Below, in pieces: positions 31,946-39,087 of a stretch of DNA of 48,750 bases (its first letter is position 1; each line of letters starts with the position of its first letter). This DNA comes from a virus: IMG/VR virus record IMGVR_UViG_3300021389_002918, positions 1 through 48,750 of that record. One strand, given 5' to 3'. A program made the position numbers and the translations under genes. A model generated the notes under the pieces. It saw only the letters and a program-made list of their open reading frames with translations, was not told the origin of the DNA and ran no database searches.

Positions 31946-32653
31946 TTAACAATTTTGAATAATGTCTTCTATTACCTGTTTATCTTGTTCATATGTTAGA
32001 TCATACCAACATATATTTAATTCTTCAAATTTTAAATTATCCATCGAGTTTATAAGATGAGTAATTTCATATTCATTTCTATTTGATAATTTAATACTGC
32101 TTAAGTTATCAAATGCTTCTTTAGCAAATATCATATATCCACAGAAGTATCTTCCGTTTACTACACCATGAGGTTTTTCAATAACCACATCTTCTAGGAT
32201 AGTAGCAAGTTGTAAATTCCTTGCTCTAGTTTCATAATCCTTATAAGTAACTACAGTATTATTTGGATCATGGTATTCTAAACCAATATTACCTTGATAA
32301 TAATTATCACCAAAGAGACATAAGAAAGGTTCATAAAATTTACCTTCCCATGCTTTAATTGCAGCACCTGGTCCGTATTCATCATCCTTTTGAAATTCAT
32401 AATAAATGTTTATCTTTTCTTTATACTTTGATAAACTTTCAATAATAGGATGAGATAATTTTGTATTCCTATTTTTAAAAAAGAAGTCAGATTTACTTAT
32501 AGTAACATATGCATCCTCTATTCCATTCTCAATACAAAATTCAATACAGTACTGAATTGTTGATTTTCCTAAAATTGGATCTATAAGTTTATTTGATCCA
32601 TACCTAGTAGACCTTCCGGCTGCTAAAATAATTGCTTTTCTTACTCTGCTCAT
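31946..32653 (-). CDS. Sugar-phosphate or phosphocholine-type nucleotidyltransferase
   Basis: The 235-residue product has the NTP-transferase signature AIILAAGRSTRYGSNKLIDP at 7-26 (glycine-rich loop and Lys), followed by the GPGAAIKAWEGKF base-contact loop, LFGDNYYQ with the metal-binding Asp, and GYMIFAKEAFDNL. This is the fold of RmlA, GlmU and the LicC cytidylyltransferase. It makes an NDP-activated small molecule from a phosphorylated precursor. Its stop overlaps the start of the kinase upstream (ATGA), and a HAD phosphatase stands before that. The trio (phosphatase, kinase, nucleotidyltransferase) looks like one activation route for a head group or sugar. Confidence 0.85.
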   Translation of the reverse strand: MSRVRKAIILAAGRSTRYGSNKLIDPILGKSTIQYCIEFCIENGIEDAYVTISKSDFFFKNRNTKLSHPIIESLSKYKEKINIYYEFQKDDEYGPGAAIKAWEGKFYEPFLCLFGDNYYQGNIGLEYHDPNNTVVTYKDYETRARNLQLATILEDVVIEKPHGVVNGRYFCGYMIFAKEAFDNLSSIKLSNRNEYEITHLINSMDNLKFEELNICWYDLTYEQDKQVIEDIIQNC

Positions 32654-33396
32654 TTGCTATATTTAATTTCTAATTCGTCAAATAATTCGTGCCCTTTCTT
32701 AAGGAACATACCTGCCAATTCATATCTTTCATTTAACTCAAAGAAAGGTACTGCTCCTAGTAAATGGACTGCTAAAAAGAATTTTAATTGATATTCGTCA
32801 TACCATTCATACATTATGTTTTCTGCTTCCCTACAGAACTTAAGATATTTAGAATTCCTTTCATTGTATATATGGGCCTCATATTTCATTACAAATGATT
32901 GCATCAGTTTTCCATAATCATAATAATTCTGTTCTTCGGTACCTCTAGGATCAATAAAAATAAAATCATTATCATATAAGATATTACTTACCGTTAAATC
33001 ACCATGAACAAAACCCCAACCTGAAGAAGCATCTAAATTACCTTCGTAAGTATATCCAGTTCTTCCTTCTAATTTATCTAAATAAGATCTTGTATCTACA
33101 TCAGTACCATAACCATCAAAATCATTTACAATATGAATGAGATCATCTAATTGATCAATTGATTTAATTAAAGGTTGCTCACAAATCTTATCATACCACG
33201 TTGGGTACTTTTTCATTTCAAAGGAAGTATCTGAAATAGGTTTAATTTTTATAAAATTAGGATGGGTGCAGTTTGCTAACCAATCCATTTGCTGTTTAAA
33301 CTTTATAGGATAGACACCTGCTTCTTTAATTACTTTATCATTTTGGAGATATACTCTATCTCCACTGTTTCCTACTAAAACTTTACCAGTATGCAT
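32650..33396 (-). CDS. Sugar/choline-kinase-like phosphotransferase (APH fold)
   Basis: The 248-residue product ends in the aminoglycoside/choline kinase pattern: FVHGDLTVSNILYD with catalytic Asp133 and Asn138 (Brenner motif HGDxxxxN), then FIFIDPRG with the metal-binding Asp149. The N-lobe holds VLVGNSGDRVYLQNDKVIKEAG with the expected Lys. Such kinases phosphorylate small molecules such as choline, ethanolamine or sugars. The start overlaps the HAD gene by 22 bases and the stop overlaps the nucleotidyltransferase by four. Choline versus sugar cannot be decided. Confidence 0.82.
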   Translation of the reverse strand: MHTGKVLVGNSGDRVYLQNDKVIKEAGVYPIKFKQQMDWLANCTHPNFIKIKPISDTSFEMKKYPTWYDKICEQPLIKSIDQLDDLIHIVNDFDGYGTDVDTRSYLDKLEGRTGYTYEGNLDASSGWGFVHGDLTVSNILYDNDFIFIDPRGTEEQNYYDYGKLMQSFVMKYEAHIYNERNSKYLKFCREAENIMYEWYDEYQLKFFLAVHLLGAVPFFELNERYELAGMFLKKGHELFDELEIKYSK

Positions 33397-33926
33397 TTCA
33401 TTTTATTTTTAAGTGCGAATGTTGAATCTACTTCTGAATCACCAACCATAAGAAAATCTTTAGGTTCATAATCATTGAAAGTTTCAAAAATTAAATCTGC
33501 CATATCTGAATGTGGCTTTTTATTTTTCACATCATCTCTTGTTACAATCATATCAAACAAATCACTGCTTATATTATGATAAGACATAATTCTATCTACA
33601 TTTTCTCTAGATGAATTAGATGCAATGATAACCTTTTCAAATTTAGAATTTTCAATAATCCATAAAAGTAATTGATTAACTTTAGTTTTATAAAGATTCT
33701 TTGAAAAAATTTCTCTTTTATAATTTTGTGCTAAATTTGATTCAACTTTAGTTAATTGATATTTCTTTAAAAGAACATCCATACCATAATTAATATCTGC
33801 CATTATGGTCTCTAATGGTATTTCTCTTTTTAGGACTCTCTCCAGCGCACGCCTCCAAGAATCTGCATGAGTATCTATTGTAGAAACTAATGTATCATCA
33901 AAATCTAATATTAAGCACCTCTCCAT
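33375..33926 (-). CDS. HAD-superfamily phosphatase
   Basis: The 183-residue product has the four HAD motifs: LDFDDTLVST with nucleophile Asp8 and Asp10, VIIASNSSREN (motif II Ser), KKPHSDM (motif III Lys), and LMVGDSEVDS (motif IV Asp). A helical cap (residues 20-80) places it with the beta-phosphoglucomutase-like class rather than the cap-less KdsC type, so it is not an obvious Kdo-8-phosphate phosphatase although kdsA is nearby. It opens the downstream half of the cassette, behind its own TATATAATAATAAA box and past a terminator. Confidence 0.85.
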   Translation of the reverse strand: MERCLILDFDDTLVSTIDTHADSWRRALERVLKREIPLETIMADINYGMDVLLKKYQLTKVESNLAQNYKREIFSKNLYKTKVNQLLLWIIENSKFEKVIIASNSSRENVDRIMSYHNISSDLFDMIVTRDDVKNKKPHSDMADLIFETFNDYEPKDFLMVGDSEVDSTFALKNKMKCILVKF

Positions 33927-33939
33927 TTAATCTGTTTGA

Positions 33940-33953
33940 TTTATTATTATATA
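33940..33953 (-). promoter_or_regulatory. Candidate promoter, TATATAATAATAAA
   Basis: Minus-strand TATATAATAATAAA, 13 bases before the HAD start at 33926; same 14-mer as 13445 and 22579. It lies just past the terminator at 33997. Confidence 0.45.
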
Positions 33954-33996
33954 GAGGTTTTTAAAAAGGTTTCAAGTAAATAGGACAATAAAAACT

Positions 33997-34030
33997 AAAA
34001 AAGGACTACCTAATTAAAGATAGTCCTTTT
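33997..34030 (-). terminator. Intrinsic terminator after the Hc1-like gene
   Basis: Minus-strand AAAAGGACTA and TAGTCCTTTT form a perfect 10-bp stem around a 12-base loop, followed by a T-run. It lies 18 bases beyond the stop at 34049 and divides the glycan cassette into two transcription units. Confidence 0.87.
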
Positions 34031-34048
34031 AAATGAGTTTATGTAAGG

Positions 34049-34225
34049 TTACATATTGTTTTTAGTTTCCTGTACATGTAGTCTTAGTTCTTGTGCAAGA
34101 TTCTTAACTTCCTGCATTGATTTTCTAATTCTTACAGCCGCAGCTTTATTTCCTTTCGCGTAAAATTTATCCACGTCTTCGCTTACTGATTCGATTAAAG
34201 CTTTGATTTCTTCAAATTTTTCCAT
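34049..34225 (-). CDS. Histone H1-like (Hc1-type) small DNA-binding protein
   Basis: The 58-residue product, MEKFEEIKALIESVSEDVDK then FYAKGNKAAAVRIRKSMQEV and KNLAQELRLHVQETKNNM, fits the short Hc1-like histone family found widely in Bacteroidetes. Its hallmarks are an acidic first helix, the FYAKGNKAA motif, an R-x-RK-x-MQE segment and LAQEIR-type repeats. Such proteins are thought to bind DNA and help compact it. The gene has its own late-type promoter box (AATATATAAAA) and its own terminator, so it can be expressed strongly and alone. It splits the glycan cassette. A phage copy might organise phage DNA for packaging or compete with the host nucleoid (inference). Confidence 0.87.
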   Translation of the reverse strand: MEKFEEIKALIESVSEDVDKFYAKGNKAAAVRIRKSMQEVKNLAQELRLHVQETKNNM

Positions 34226-34240
34226 AATAGTTAATTTTTA

Positions 34241-34257
34241 TTGTTTTTTTATATATT
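34241..34257 (-). promoter_or_regulatory. Candidate late promoter, AATATATAAAAAAACAA
   Basis: Minus-strand AATATATAAAAAAACAA, 15 bases before the Hc1-like start at 34225, with the AATATATAAA core of virion-gene boxes. Confidence 0.42.
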
Positions 34258-34259
34258 CA

Positions 34260-35162
34260 TTAGAATTTACCTTTTCTGTTTCGATAGAAACTAGTTAATC
34301 TAGGTATGTACATATACTTATGACCTTTATCTTTGATTGCTTTCATCATTCTATTAAACATATCAACATCAGCTGCATTTGTTTTAGATAAAGGTATTTT
34401 AGGTGCAGTGTTTGCTTGTTGTGAAGCATCTCTATATCTTAAATCACCACACATACTCGGTCTCCATGAAACTGCAGAATGGCTAACATCACCATGAGTA
34501 TAACCTAAATTATTAGGTTCTATTGTTGTGGTATGTCTTTCTTCTCTTGGCTGATACATAAACTTTTTTGAACTATTTGTTGCATCTACCTTTTTGCGAC
34601 TTCTTGTAAACACGTAAGCCAATTCAGGATACTGAGTATATGCCTTTGCTAAAAGTTCTAAATGATCTGGTGTCCACTTATCATCATGATCAATTCTTAC
34701 AATATAATCACAACCGTCGTTCTTTGCCATTTGAAGACCTTTATTCATTGCACCACAACCTGCAGTATATCTAAATTGCTGTTTAGTAAATCCTTTATCT
34801 CTTTCACCAGGTGTAGATAGGTTATGGTATTTAATTTTACCTTTTGGAATTACTTCATTCATGACAGTTTTTATTTCTTCATCTCCATCATATTTATCAC
34901 CAACTAAATAAACTACATAATTGTCATATTTCTGATTCTTTATAGATCCTAAAGAATCTTTAAGTAAAGAAGGTGTATCCATAAATTTCTGCCTACCAGT
35001 TTGGGCACCACCGTCAGATATTTTATGAGTAGGCATTACAATACCGAACTTAATCTTTTTATCAATTTCACCGGATAGATTTTTTTCTAGTAAAATTTCA
35101 AAGTTTTTAGAACCTATATAAGATTCTAATAAGTTAAAATCATCAAAGGATATCGCTCTCAT
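34260..35162 (-). CDS. Glycosyltransferase family 2-like protein
   Basis: The 300-residue product has a GT-A, GT2-like core: KFGIVMPTHK at 38-47, LLKDSLGSIKNQKYDNYVVYLVGD, GAMNKGLQMAKNDGCDYIVRIDHDDKWTPDHLE with the metal-binding DHDD at 158-161, and later DVDMFNRMMKAI. An extra N-terminal segment (residues 1-36, MRAISFDDFNLLESYIGSKN) precedes the fold. It follows the PglE-like aminotransferase with a four-base overlap (ATGA) and may add the product of that pathway to an acceptor. It lies upstream of the Hc1-like gene. Confidence 0.88.
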   Translation of the reverse strand: MRAISFDDFNLLESYIGSKNFEILLEKNLSGEIDKKIKFGIVMPTHKISDGGAQTGRQKFMDTPSLLKDSLGSIKNQKYDNYVVYLVGDKYDGDEEIKTVMNEVIPKGKIKYHNLSTPGERDKGFTKQQFRYTAGCGAMNKGLQMAKNDGCDYIVRIDHDDKWTPDHLELLAKAYTQYPELAYVFTRSRKKVDATNSSKKFMYQPREERHTTTIEPNNLGYTHGDVSHSAVSWRPSMCGDLRYRDASQQANTAPKIPLSKTNAADVDMFNRMMKAIKDKGHKYMYIPRLTSFYRNRKGKF

Positions 35163-36274
35163 TTATCAAAAAATGTTTTTATAGACTTTATTATCCTTTT
35201 TAAATCTTTATCTTTTAAATCGGATCCTGAAGGTAAGCATATACCTTGTAAGAATAATAAAGCACTATTTCCATTTATATATTTCCGATATTGAGTTAAG
35301 ATTGGTTGTTGGTGCATAGGCTTCCAAATTCTTCTAGCTTCAATGTTATCTTTTTCCAAATGTTTAATAAGATCTTCTGGTCTATCTTCAGCTTTTAATA
35401 TAGCACAAGTTAACCAACAATTTGATCTATCACCATCACCCTCATTTTGGAATGAATAAAAGTAATCACTTAATTCTTTCCTATAAGTTTCATTTATTTT
35501 TCTAGTTCTTTTAATTCTATCTTCAATAACTTCCATTTGCCCTATACCTATTGCAGCAAGAACGTTACTCATTCTATAATTATAACCTATTTCAGTATGA
35601 TGGTAAAAAGGCATTGGGTCTTTTGCTTGTGTTGATAAAAATCTCATCTTATCAGCCTTTTGTTTATCATTGGTTATTATTACTCCACCACCTGAGGTAG
35701 ATAATAATTTATTTCCATTAAAAGAATAAATGCCAATATTGCCAAAGGTTCCAGTATGTTTATTATTTGTTGTAGAACCAAGACTCTCTGCGGCGTCTTC
35801 AATAATAGGTATGTCATATTCATCTGATAATTTTTTAATTGCTTTCATATTACAAGGTACTCCAAAAATATGCACCGGAATAATTGCTTTAGGTTTTTTA
35901 CCTATAGCAGTTGAATTAAGTATTGCGGTTTCTAATAAAATAGGATCCATATTCCACGTCCCTTCTTCTGAGTCTATAAATATAGGTTCTGCTCCACAAT
36001 AAATAATAGGATTTACCGTTCCTATAAATGTAAGAGAAGAACATAACACAAAATCGCCTTCACTTACACCTAATGCTTTTAATGCTAAATGGATACCTGC
36101 AGTACCTGAAGTAACTGCTACTGCATGTTTTGCACCAGTATATTCTTTTACCATATCCTCAAATTTATTTAAATGAGGTCCTATTGGTGCAATCCAATTT
36201 TGATCAAATACTTCTTTAATATATTCCAATTCTTTGCCTGACATATGAGGCGGTGATAAGTAAATCTTTTTCAT
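35159..36274 (-). CDS. pglE: PLP-dependent sugar aminotransferase (DegT/PglE-like)
   Basis: The 371-residue product is a DegT/DnrJ/EryC1-type aminotransferase that puts an amino group on a 4-keto nucleotide sugar. It starts KKIYLSPPHMSGKELEYIKE, then SGTAGIHLAL at 56-65, PVHIFG, IIEDAAESLGS with the PLP-ring Asp160, and the Schiff-base Lys189 in YSFNGNKLLSTSGGG. The P-P-H-M-S-G-x-E opening and AAESLGS are typical of PglE, which acts on UDP-4-keto-6-deoxy-GlcNAc. Acetyltransferase and dehydratase genes adjoin it, completing the bacillosamine-type route. PglE is favoured by context but a different 4-keto sugar cannot be excluded. Confidence 0.88.
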   Translation of the reverse strand: MKKIYLSPPHMSGKELEYIKEVFDQNWIAPIGPHLNKFEDMVKEYTGAKHAVAVTSGTAGIHLALKALGVSEGDFVLCSSLTFIGTVNPIIYCGAEPIFIDSEEGTWNMDPILLETAILNSTAIGKKPKAIIPVHIFGVPCNMKAIKKLSDEYDIPIIEDAAESLGSTTNNKHTGTFGNIGIYSFNGNKLLSTSGGGVIITNDKQKADKMRFLSTQAKDPMPFYHHTEIGYNYRMSNVLAAIGIGQMEVIEDRIKRTRKINETYRKELSDYFYSFQNEGDGDRSNCWLTCAILKAEDRPEDLIKHLEKDNIEARRIWKPMHQQPILTQYRKYINGNSALLFLQGICLPSGSDLKDKDLKRIIKSIKTFFDK

Positions 36275-36275
36275 A

Positions 36276-36812
36276 TTATTTAATTTTAGCAGGATTTCCG
36301 TATGCAGTTGAATTATCAGGTATATCTTTTGTTACCACAGACCCTGCACCTATCATGCAATTTTTTCCAATTTTTATTCCAGGTAAGATTACTACCCCAG
36401 CTCCGATAAATGTACACTCCCCTATTTCAACACCCCCACATAAAGTTGCATTAGGTCCTATAAATGAAAAGTCTGCTAGAATACAATCATGATCTACGGA
36501 AGCAGCGGTATTAATAATACAATGTTTGCCTATTTTAGTATCTATTTGAACTACAGCTCCTTGTAATATTTGACTCCCTTCACCAATATCATAATTGGAT
36601 ATAATTGCAGAATCAGATATAACCGTTACATATTCTATTTCTCCTAATACTTCTTTAGCTATTCTTTTTCTTGATTTATTATTACCTATTGCTATGACCC
36701 ATGGTCCTTGTTGTAAATCAAAATCTTCATCATTATAAAAGCTTACTTGGCTCCCACCTAAAACAGAATTAATTACTTTTGCATGACCGCCTTTACCGTA
36801 AATGTTAATCAT
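36276..36812 (-). CDS. pglD: Sugar O/N-acetyltransferase (PglD-like, left-handed beta-helix)
   Basis: The product (178 residues from Met at 36812) is a PglD/NeuD-type acetyltransferase. An N-terminal Rossmann-like part opens MINIYGKGGHAKV (GxGGHxKV is the family mark), then hexapeptide repeats form a left-handed beta-helix. Catalytic His108 lies in NTAASVDHDC. ADFSFIGPNATLCGGVEIGE, GAGVVILPGIKIG and MIGAGSVVTKDIP are the acetyl-CoA-binding coils. It would acetylate the 4-amino sugar made by the neighbouring aminotransferase. The frame is open up to 36839, but those nine residues lie inside the upstream gene and lack family features, so 36812 is preferred. It overlaps the dehydratase by eight bases. 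Confidence 0.88.
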   Translation of the reverse strand: MINIYGKGGHAKVINSVLGGSQVSFYNDEDFDLQQGPWVIAIGNNKSRKRIAKEVLGEIEYVTVISDSAIISNYDIGEGSQILQGAVVQIDTKIGKHCIINTAASVDHDCILADFSFIGPNATLCGGVEIGECTFIGAGVVILPGIKIGKNCMIGAGSVVTKDIPDNSTAYGNPAKIK

Positions 36813-37860
36813 TACCTTCTCTTTTAAATTCTGGAACAATACTTTTCATCAATAGAAGTATTTTATAAAAATCATTAGATCTTATTTTTGATAATTTTTC
36901 TATTTTAGGTATTAAAGTTTTAAAATCATAATCTTCATGATTTAACTTCATAATATTATGATCATCTGTAGGTATCATATTTTCGCCATTACATAATAGC
37001 TCTTCATATAATTTTTCTCCTGGTCTTAGTCCGATGTATTTAATTTTAGCATCACTATTAAAATGCTTAATTAAATTTTTGGCTAAATCAGTAATACTAA
37101 CAGGCTCTCCCATATCAAAAAGAAATACCTCTCCACCTTTACCTAATACGCTTGCTTGTAATACTAATTGGCATGCTTCAGGTATAGTCATAAAGTATCT
37201 AATAACCTCTCGATGAGTAACACTAACTGGCCCTCCTCTTTCAATTTGTTTTATAAATGTTGGAATTACTGAACCTTCAGATCCTAATACATTTCCAAAT
37301 CTTGTAACAATAAATTTAGTTGCAGATTTTGTTTCTAAGAACTGAGTATATAATTCTGCTATTCTTTTAGTTGCACCCATTACATTTGTAGGATTAACTG
37401 CTTTATCAGTTGATACCATTATAAACTTTTCAACTTCATTCATATAAGCTGTATTAGAAACATTCATAGTTCCTAATACATTAGTTTTAATTGCTTCTAT
37501 TGGGTTTGCCTCCATCATAGGTACATGCTTGTATGCAGCTGCATGAAAAACTATGTTAGGTTTAAATGAATCAAAAACTTCCTCAAGTCGATACTTATCT
37601 CTTACATCACCTATTACATATTTAATATGAGACTTAGGGAATGATCTACTTATTTCTTGTTCTAAGTGAAACATTGAAGCTTCAGCATTATCATAAACAG
37701 TAACAGTAGAAGTACCGAAATTAATTAGCTGTCTTACTATCTCACTCCCGATTGAACCGGCACCACCAGTTACTAATACTCTTTTTCCTTTTATATAATC
37801 TTTAATTGAATTAAGATCAGTAGAAATAGGATCTCTGCCAAGTAATTTATTATAATCCAA
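36805..37860 (-). CDS. pglF: UDP-GlcNAc 4,6-dehydratase (PglF/FlaA1-like)
   Basis: The 351-residue product is a CapD/PglF-type dehydratase. RVLVTGGAGSIGSEIVRQLI gives the NAD loop GGAGSIG at 32-38, followed by VIGDVRD, FHAAAYKHVPMMEANP and VSTDKAVNPTNVMGATKRIAE, where the usual catalytic Tyr is Met as in this subfamily (TDK then MxxxK). RPGEKLYEELL lies near the C-terminus. The long membrane-bound N-terminus of PglF is missing, so it is the soluble FlaA1-like form. It makes the 4-keto-6-deoxy sugar that PglE and PglD then modify. FlaA1-type inverting enzymes lead instead to pseudaminic acid, so stereochemistry is undecided. Confidence 0.9.
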   Translation of the reverse strand: MDYNKLLGRDPISTDLNSIKDYIKGKRVLVTGGAGSIGSEIVRQLINFGTSTVTVYDNAEASMFHLEQEISRSFPKSHIKYVIGDVRDKYRLEEVFDSFKPNIVFHAAAYKHVPMMEANPIEAIKTNVLGTMNVSNTAYMNEVEKFIMVSTDKAVNPTNVMGATKRIAELYTQFLETKSATKFIVTRFGNVLGSEGSVIPTFIKQIERGGPVSVTHREVIRYFMTIPEACQLVLQASVLGKGGEVFLFDMGEPVSITDLAKNLIKHFNSDAKIKYIGLRPGEKLYEELLCNGENMIPTDDHNIMKLNHEDYDFKTLIPKIEKLSKIRSNDFYKILLLMKSIVPEFKREGND

Positions 37861-38335
37861 AATCTTTAAATTTTAAAATGTTATTTCTCTTTTCTAATAA
37901 ACCTTTTCCAACTAAATTATTAATCACTACTTGCTGCGATTTCATTACTCTCTTCATTGCTTCTTTATAATCAATAAAACCTGCCCAGTCAACTTCCTCA
38001 ACTTGAAGTTGTTTTTTAGGGATTCTTAAATCCTTTAATCCTATCTGTGAAAGATCATCTATCTTAACTATATAATAATATACAATTTTTGTATACTTAT
38101 ATTTTCTTGTGGTTAAAGTAAAGGTATGTTCGGTAGTATCTATAAGTTTTCTAGGAACTTTAATTCCTACTTCTTCTTGAGTTTCCCTGATAGCAGCATC
38201 TAACTTAGATTCACCTTCTTCAATACCACCTTTAGGAATTCCATAAGACCCAAACCAACCTCGATTAGTGGTATGAGCCAATAAAACCTTATTATCATAT
38301 ATGATCGCTAATCCTGCAGAAGTTTTGGTTTTCAT
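37850..38335 (-). CDS. Nudix hydrolase
   Basis: The 161-residue product has a complete Nudix box at 36-58, GGIEEGESKLDAAIRETQEE then VGI, with the R-E-x2-E-E metal site, flanked by NRGWFGSYGIPKGG. Nudix enzymes hydrolyse nucleoside diphosphates linked to another group, such as NDP-sugars, dinucleoside polyphosphates or oxidised dNTPs. It overlaps the PglF-like gene by 11 bases and kdsA by four, so it is inside the sugar operon and could control a nucleotide-sugar pool. The substrate cannot be read from the sequence. Confidence 0.9.
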   Translation of the reverse strand: MKTKTSAGLAIIYDNKVLLAHTTNRGWFGSYGIPKGGIEEGESKLDAAIRETQEEVGIKVPRKLIDTTEHTFTLTTRKYKYTKIVYYYIVKIDDLSQIGLKDLRIPKKQLQVEEVDWAGFIDYKEAMKRVMKSQQVVINNLVGKGLLEKRNNILKFKDFGL

Positions 38336-39078
38336 ATATTATTTATTTGAGACACTAACCAGTCTAATTCTACTTGACTACCAGAGTCAGATATTGCATT
38401 ATCAGGATCTGGGTGTGTTTCAATAAATGAGCCATCATACTCAAAAATCTTTGCAGCTTGTGCATACTGTTTTGCTAACTTACGACTACCTCCAGTTATA
38501 CCTTCACCTGCCATTTGTGTTGAGTGAGTACAATCTAAAATAACTTTATCTGCAAATTCTTTCATTACATCAACTCCTCTAAAATCTACAATAAGTCTAT
38601 CATATCCAAAATTAGATCCTCTTTCAGTTACCCATACTTCACAAGTTGAATCTACTTCTTTAATCTTAGCAACTGCATGCTTCATTGCTTCAGCAGATAA
38701 CCATTGACCTTTTTTAATATTAATAACATTAAAGTTTTTTGCACATTCAACTAAAAGATCAGTTTGTCTACATAAGAAGGCAGGTATCTGAATAACATCC
38801 ACTACCTCAGATAAAGGTAATGCCTGAGAAGGTTCATGAATATCAGTTATAATTTTAATATGAGGATAGAAATGTTTAACTGTTCTCATGATTTCCATCC
38901 CTTCTTCTAAACCAGGGCCTCTATCAGAATGTATAGAAGTTCTGTTTGCTTTATCAAAGGAACCTTTTAAGTACCAATTTTTATCTCTCATCCAAGCATC
39001 TAAAGTTTTTGCTACAGTTAAGAAGTTATCCTCATTTTCAATACTACAAGGACCAAGTATATAAGTATAGTCTTTCAT
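38332..39078 (-). CDS. kdsA: 3-deoxy-D-manno-octulosonate 8-phosphate synthase (KdsA)
   Basis: The 248-residue product matches KdsA along its whole length: YILGPCSIENEDNF, KGSFDKANRTSIHSDRGPGL, IITDIHEPSQA, IPAFLCRQTDLL, NIKKGQWLS, TERGSNFGYDRLIVDFRG, ILDCTHSTQ and ETHPDPDNAISDSGSQ. It condenses phosphoenolpyruvate with arabinose 5-phosphate to Kdo-8-phosphate, the precursor of the inner core of Gram-negative LPS. The Cys in GPCSIEN, with later His, Glu and Asp, indicates the metal-dependent class. No kdsB or KdsD-like gene is seen here, so host enzymes may supply the rest. It starts the sugar operon ten bases after nrdA. Confidence 0.93.
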   Translation of the reverse strand: MKDYTYILGPCSIENEDNFLTVAKTLDAWMRDKNWYLKGSFDKANRTSIHSDRGPGLEEGMEIMRTVKHFYPHIKIITDIHEPSQALPLSEVVDVIQIPAFLCRQTDLLVECAKNFNVINIKKGQWLSAEAMKHAVAKIKEVDSTCEVWVTERGSNFGYDRLIVDFRGVDVMKEFADKVILDCTHSTQMAGEGITGGSRKLAKQYAQAAKIFEYDGSFIETHPDPDNAISDSGSQVELDWLVSQINNI

Positions 39079-39087
39079 AATTTATTT

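Noticed and set aside
31946-32653. KdsB (CMP-Kdo synthetase) for the nucleotidyltransferase
   Set aside because: It has the AAGRSTRYGSNK loop of RmlA/LicC-type enzymes, not the IPARxxSxRLPGKPL motif of KdsB, in spite of kdsA nearby.
33375-33926. KdsC (Kdo-8-phosphate phosphatase) for the HAD gene
   Set aside because: The helical cap and motif spacing fit beta-phosphoglucomutase-like HADs, whereas KdsC is cap-less.
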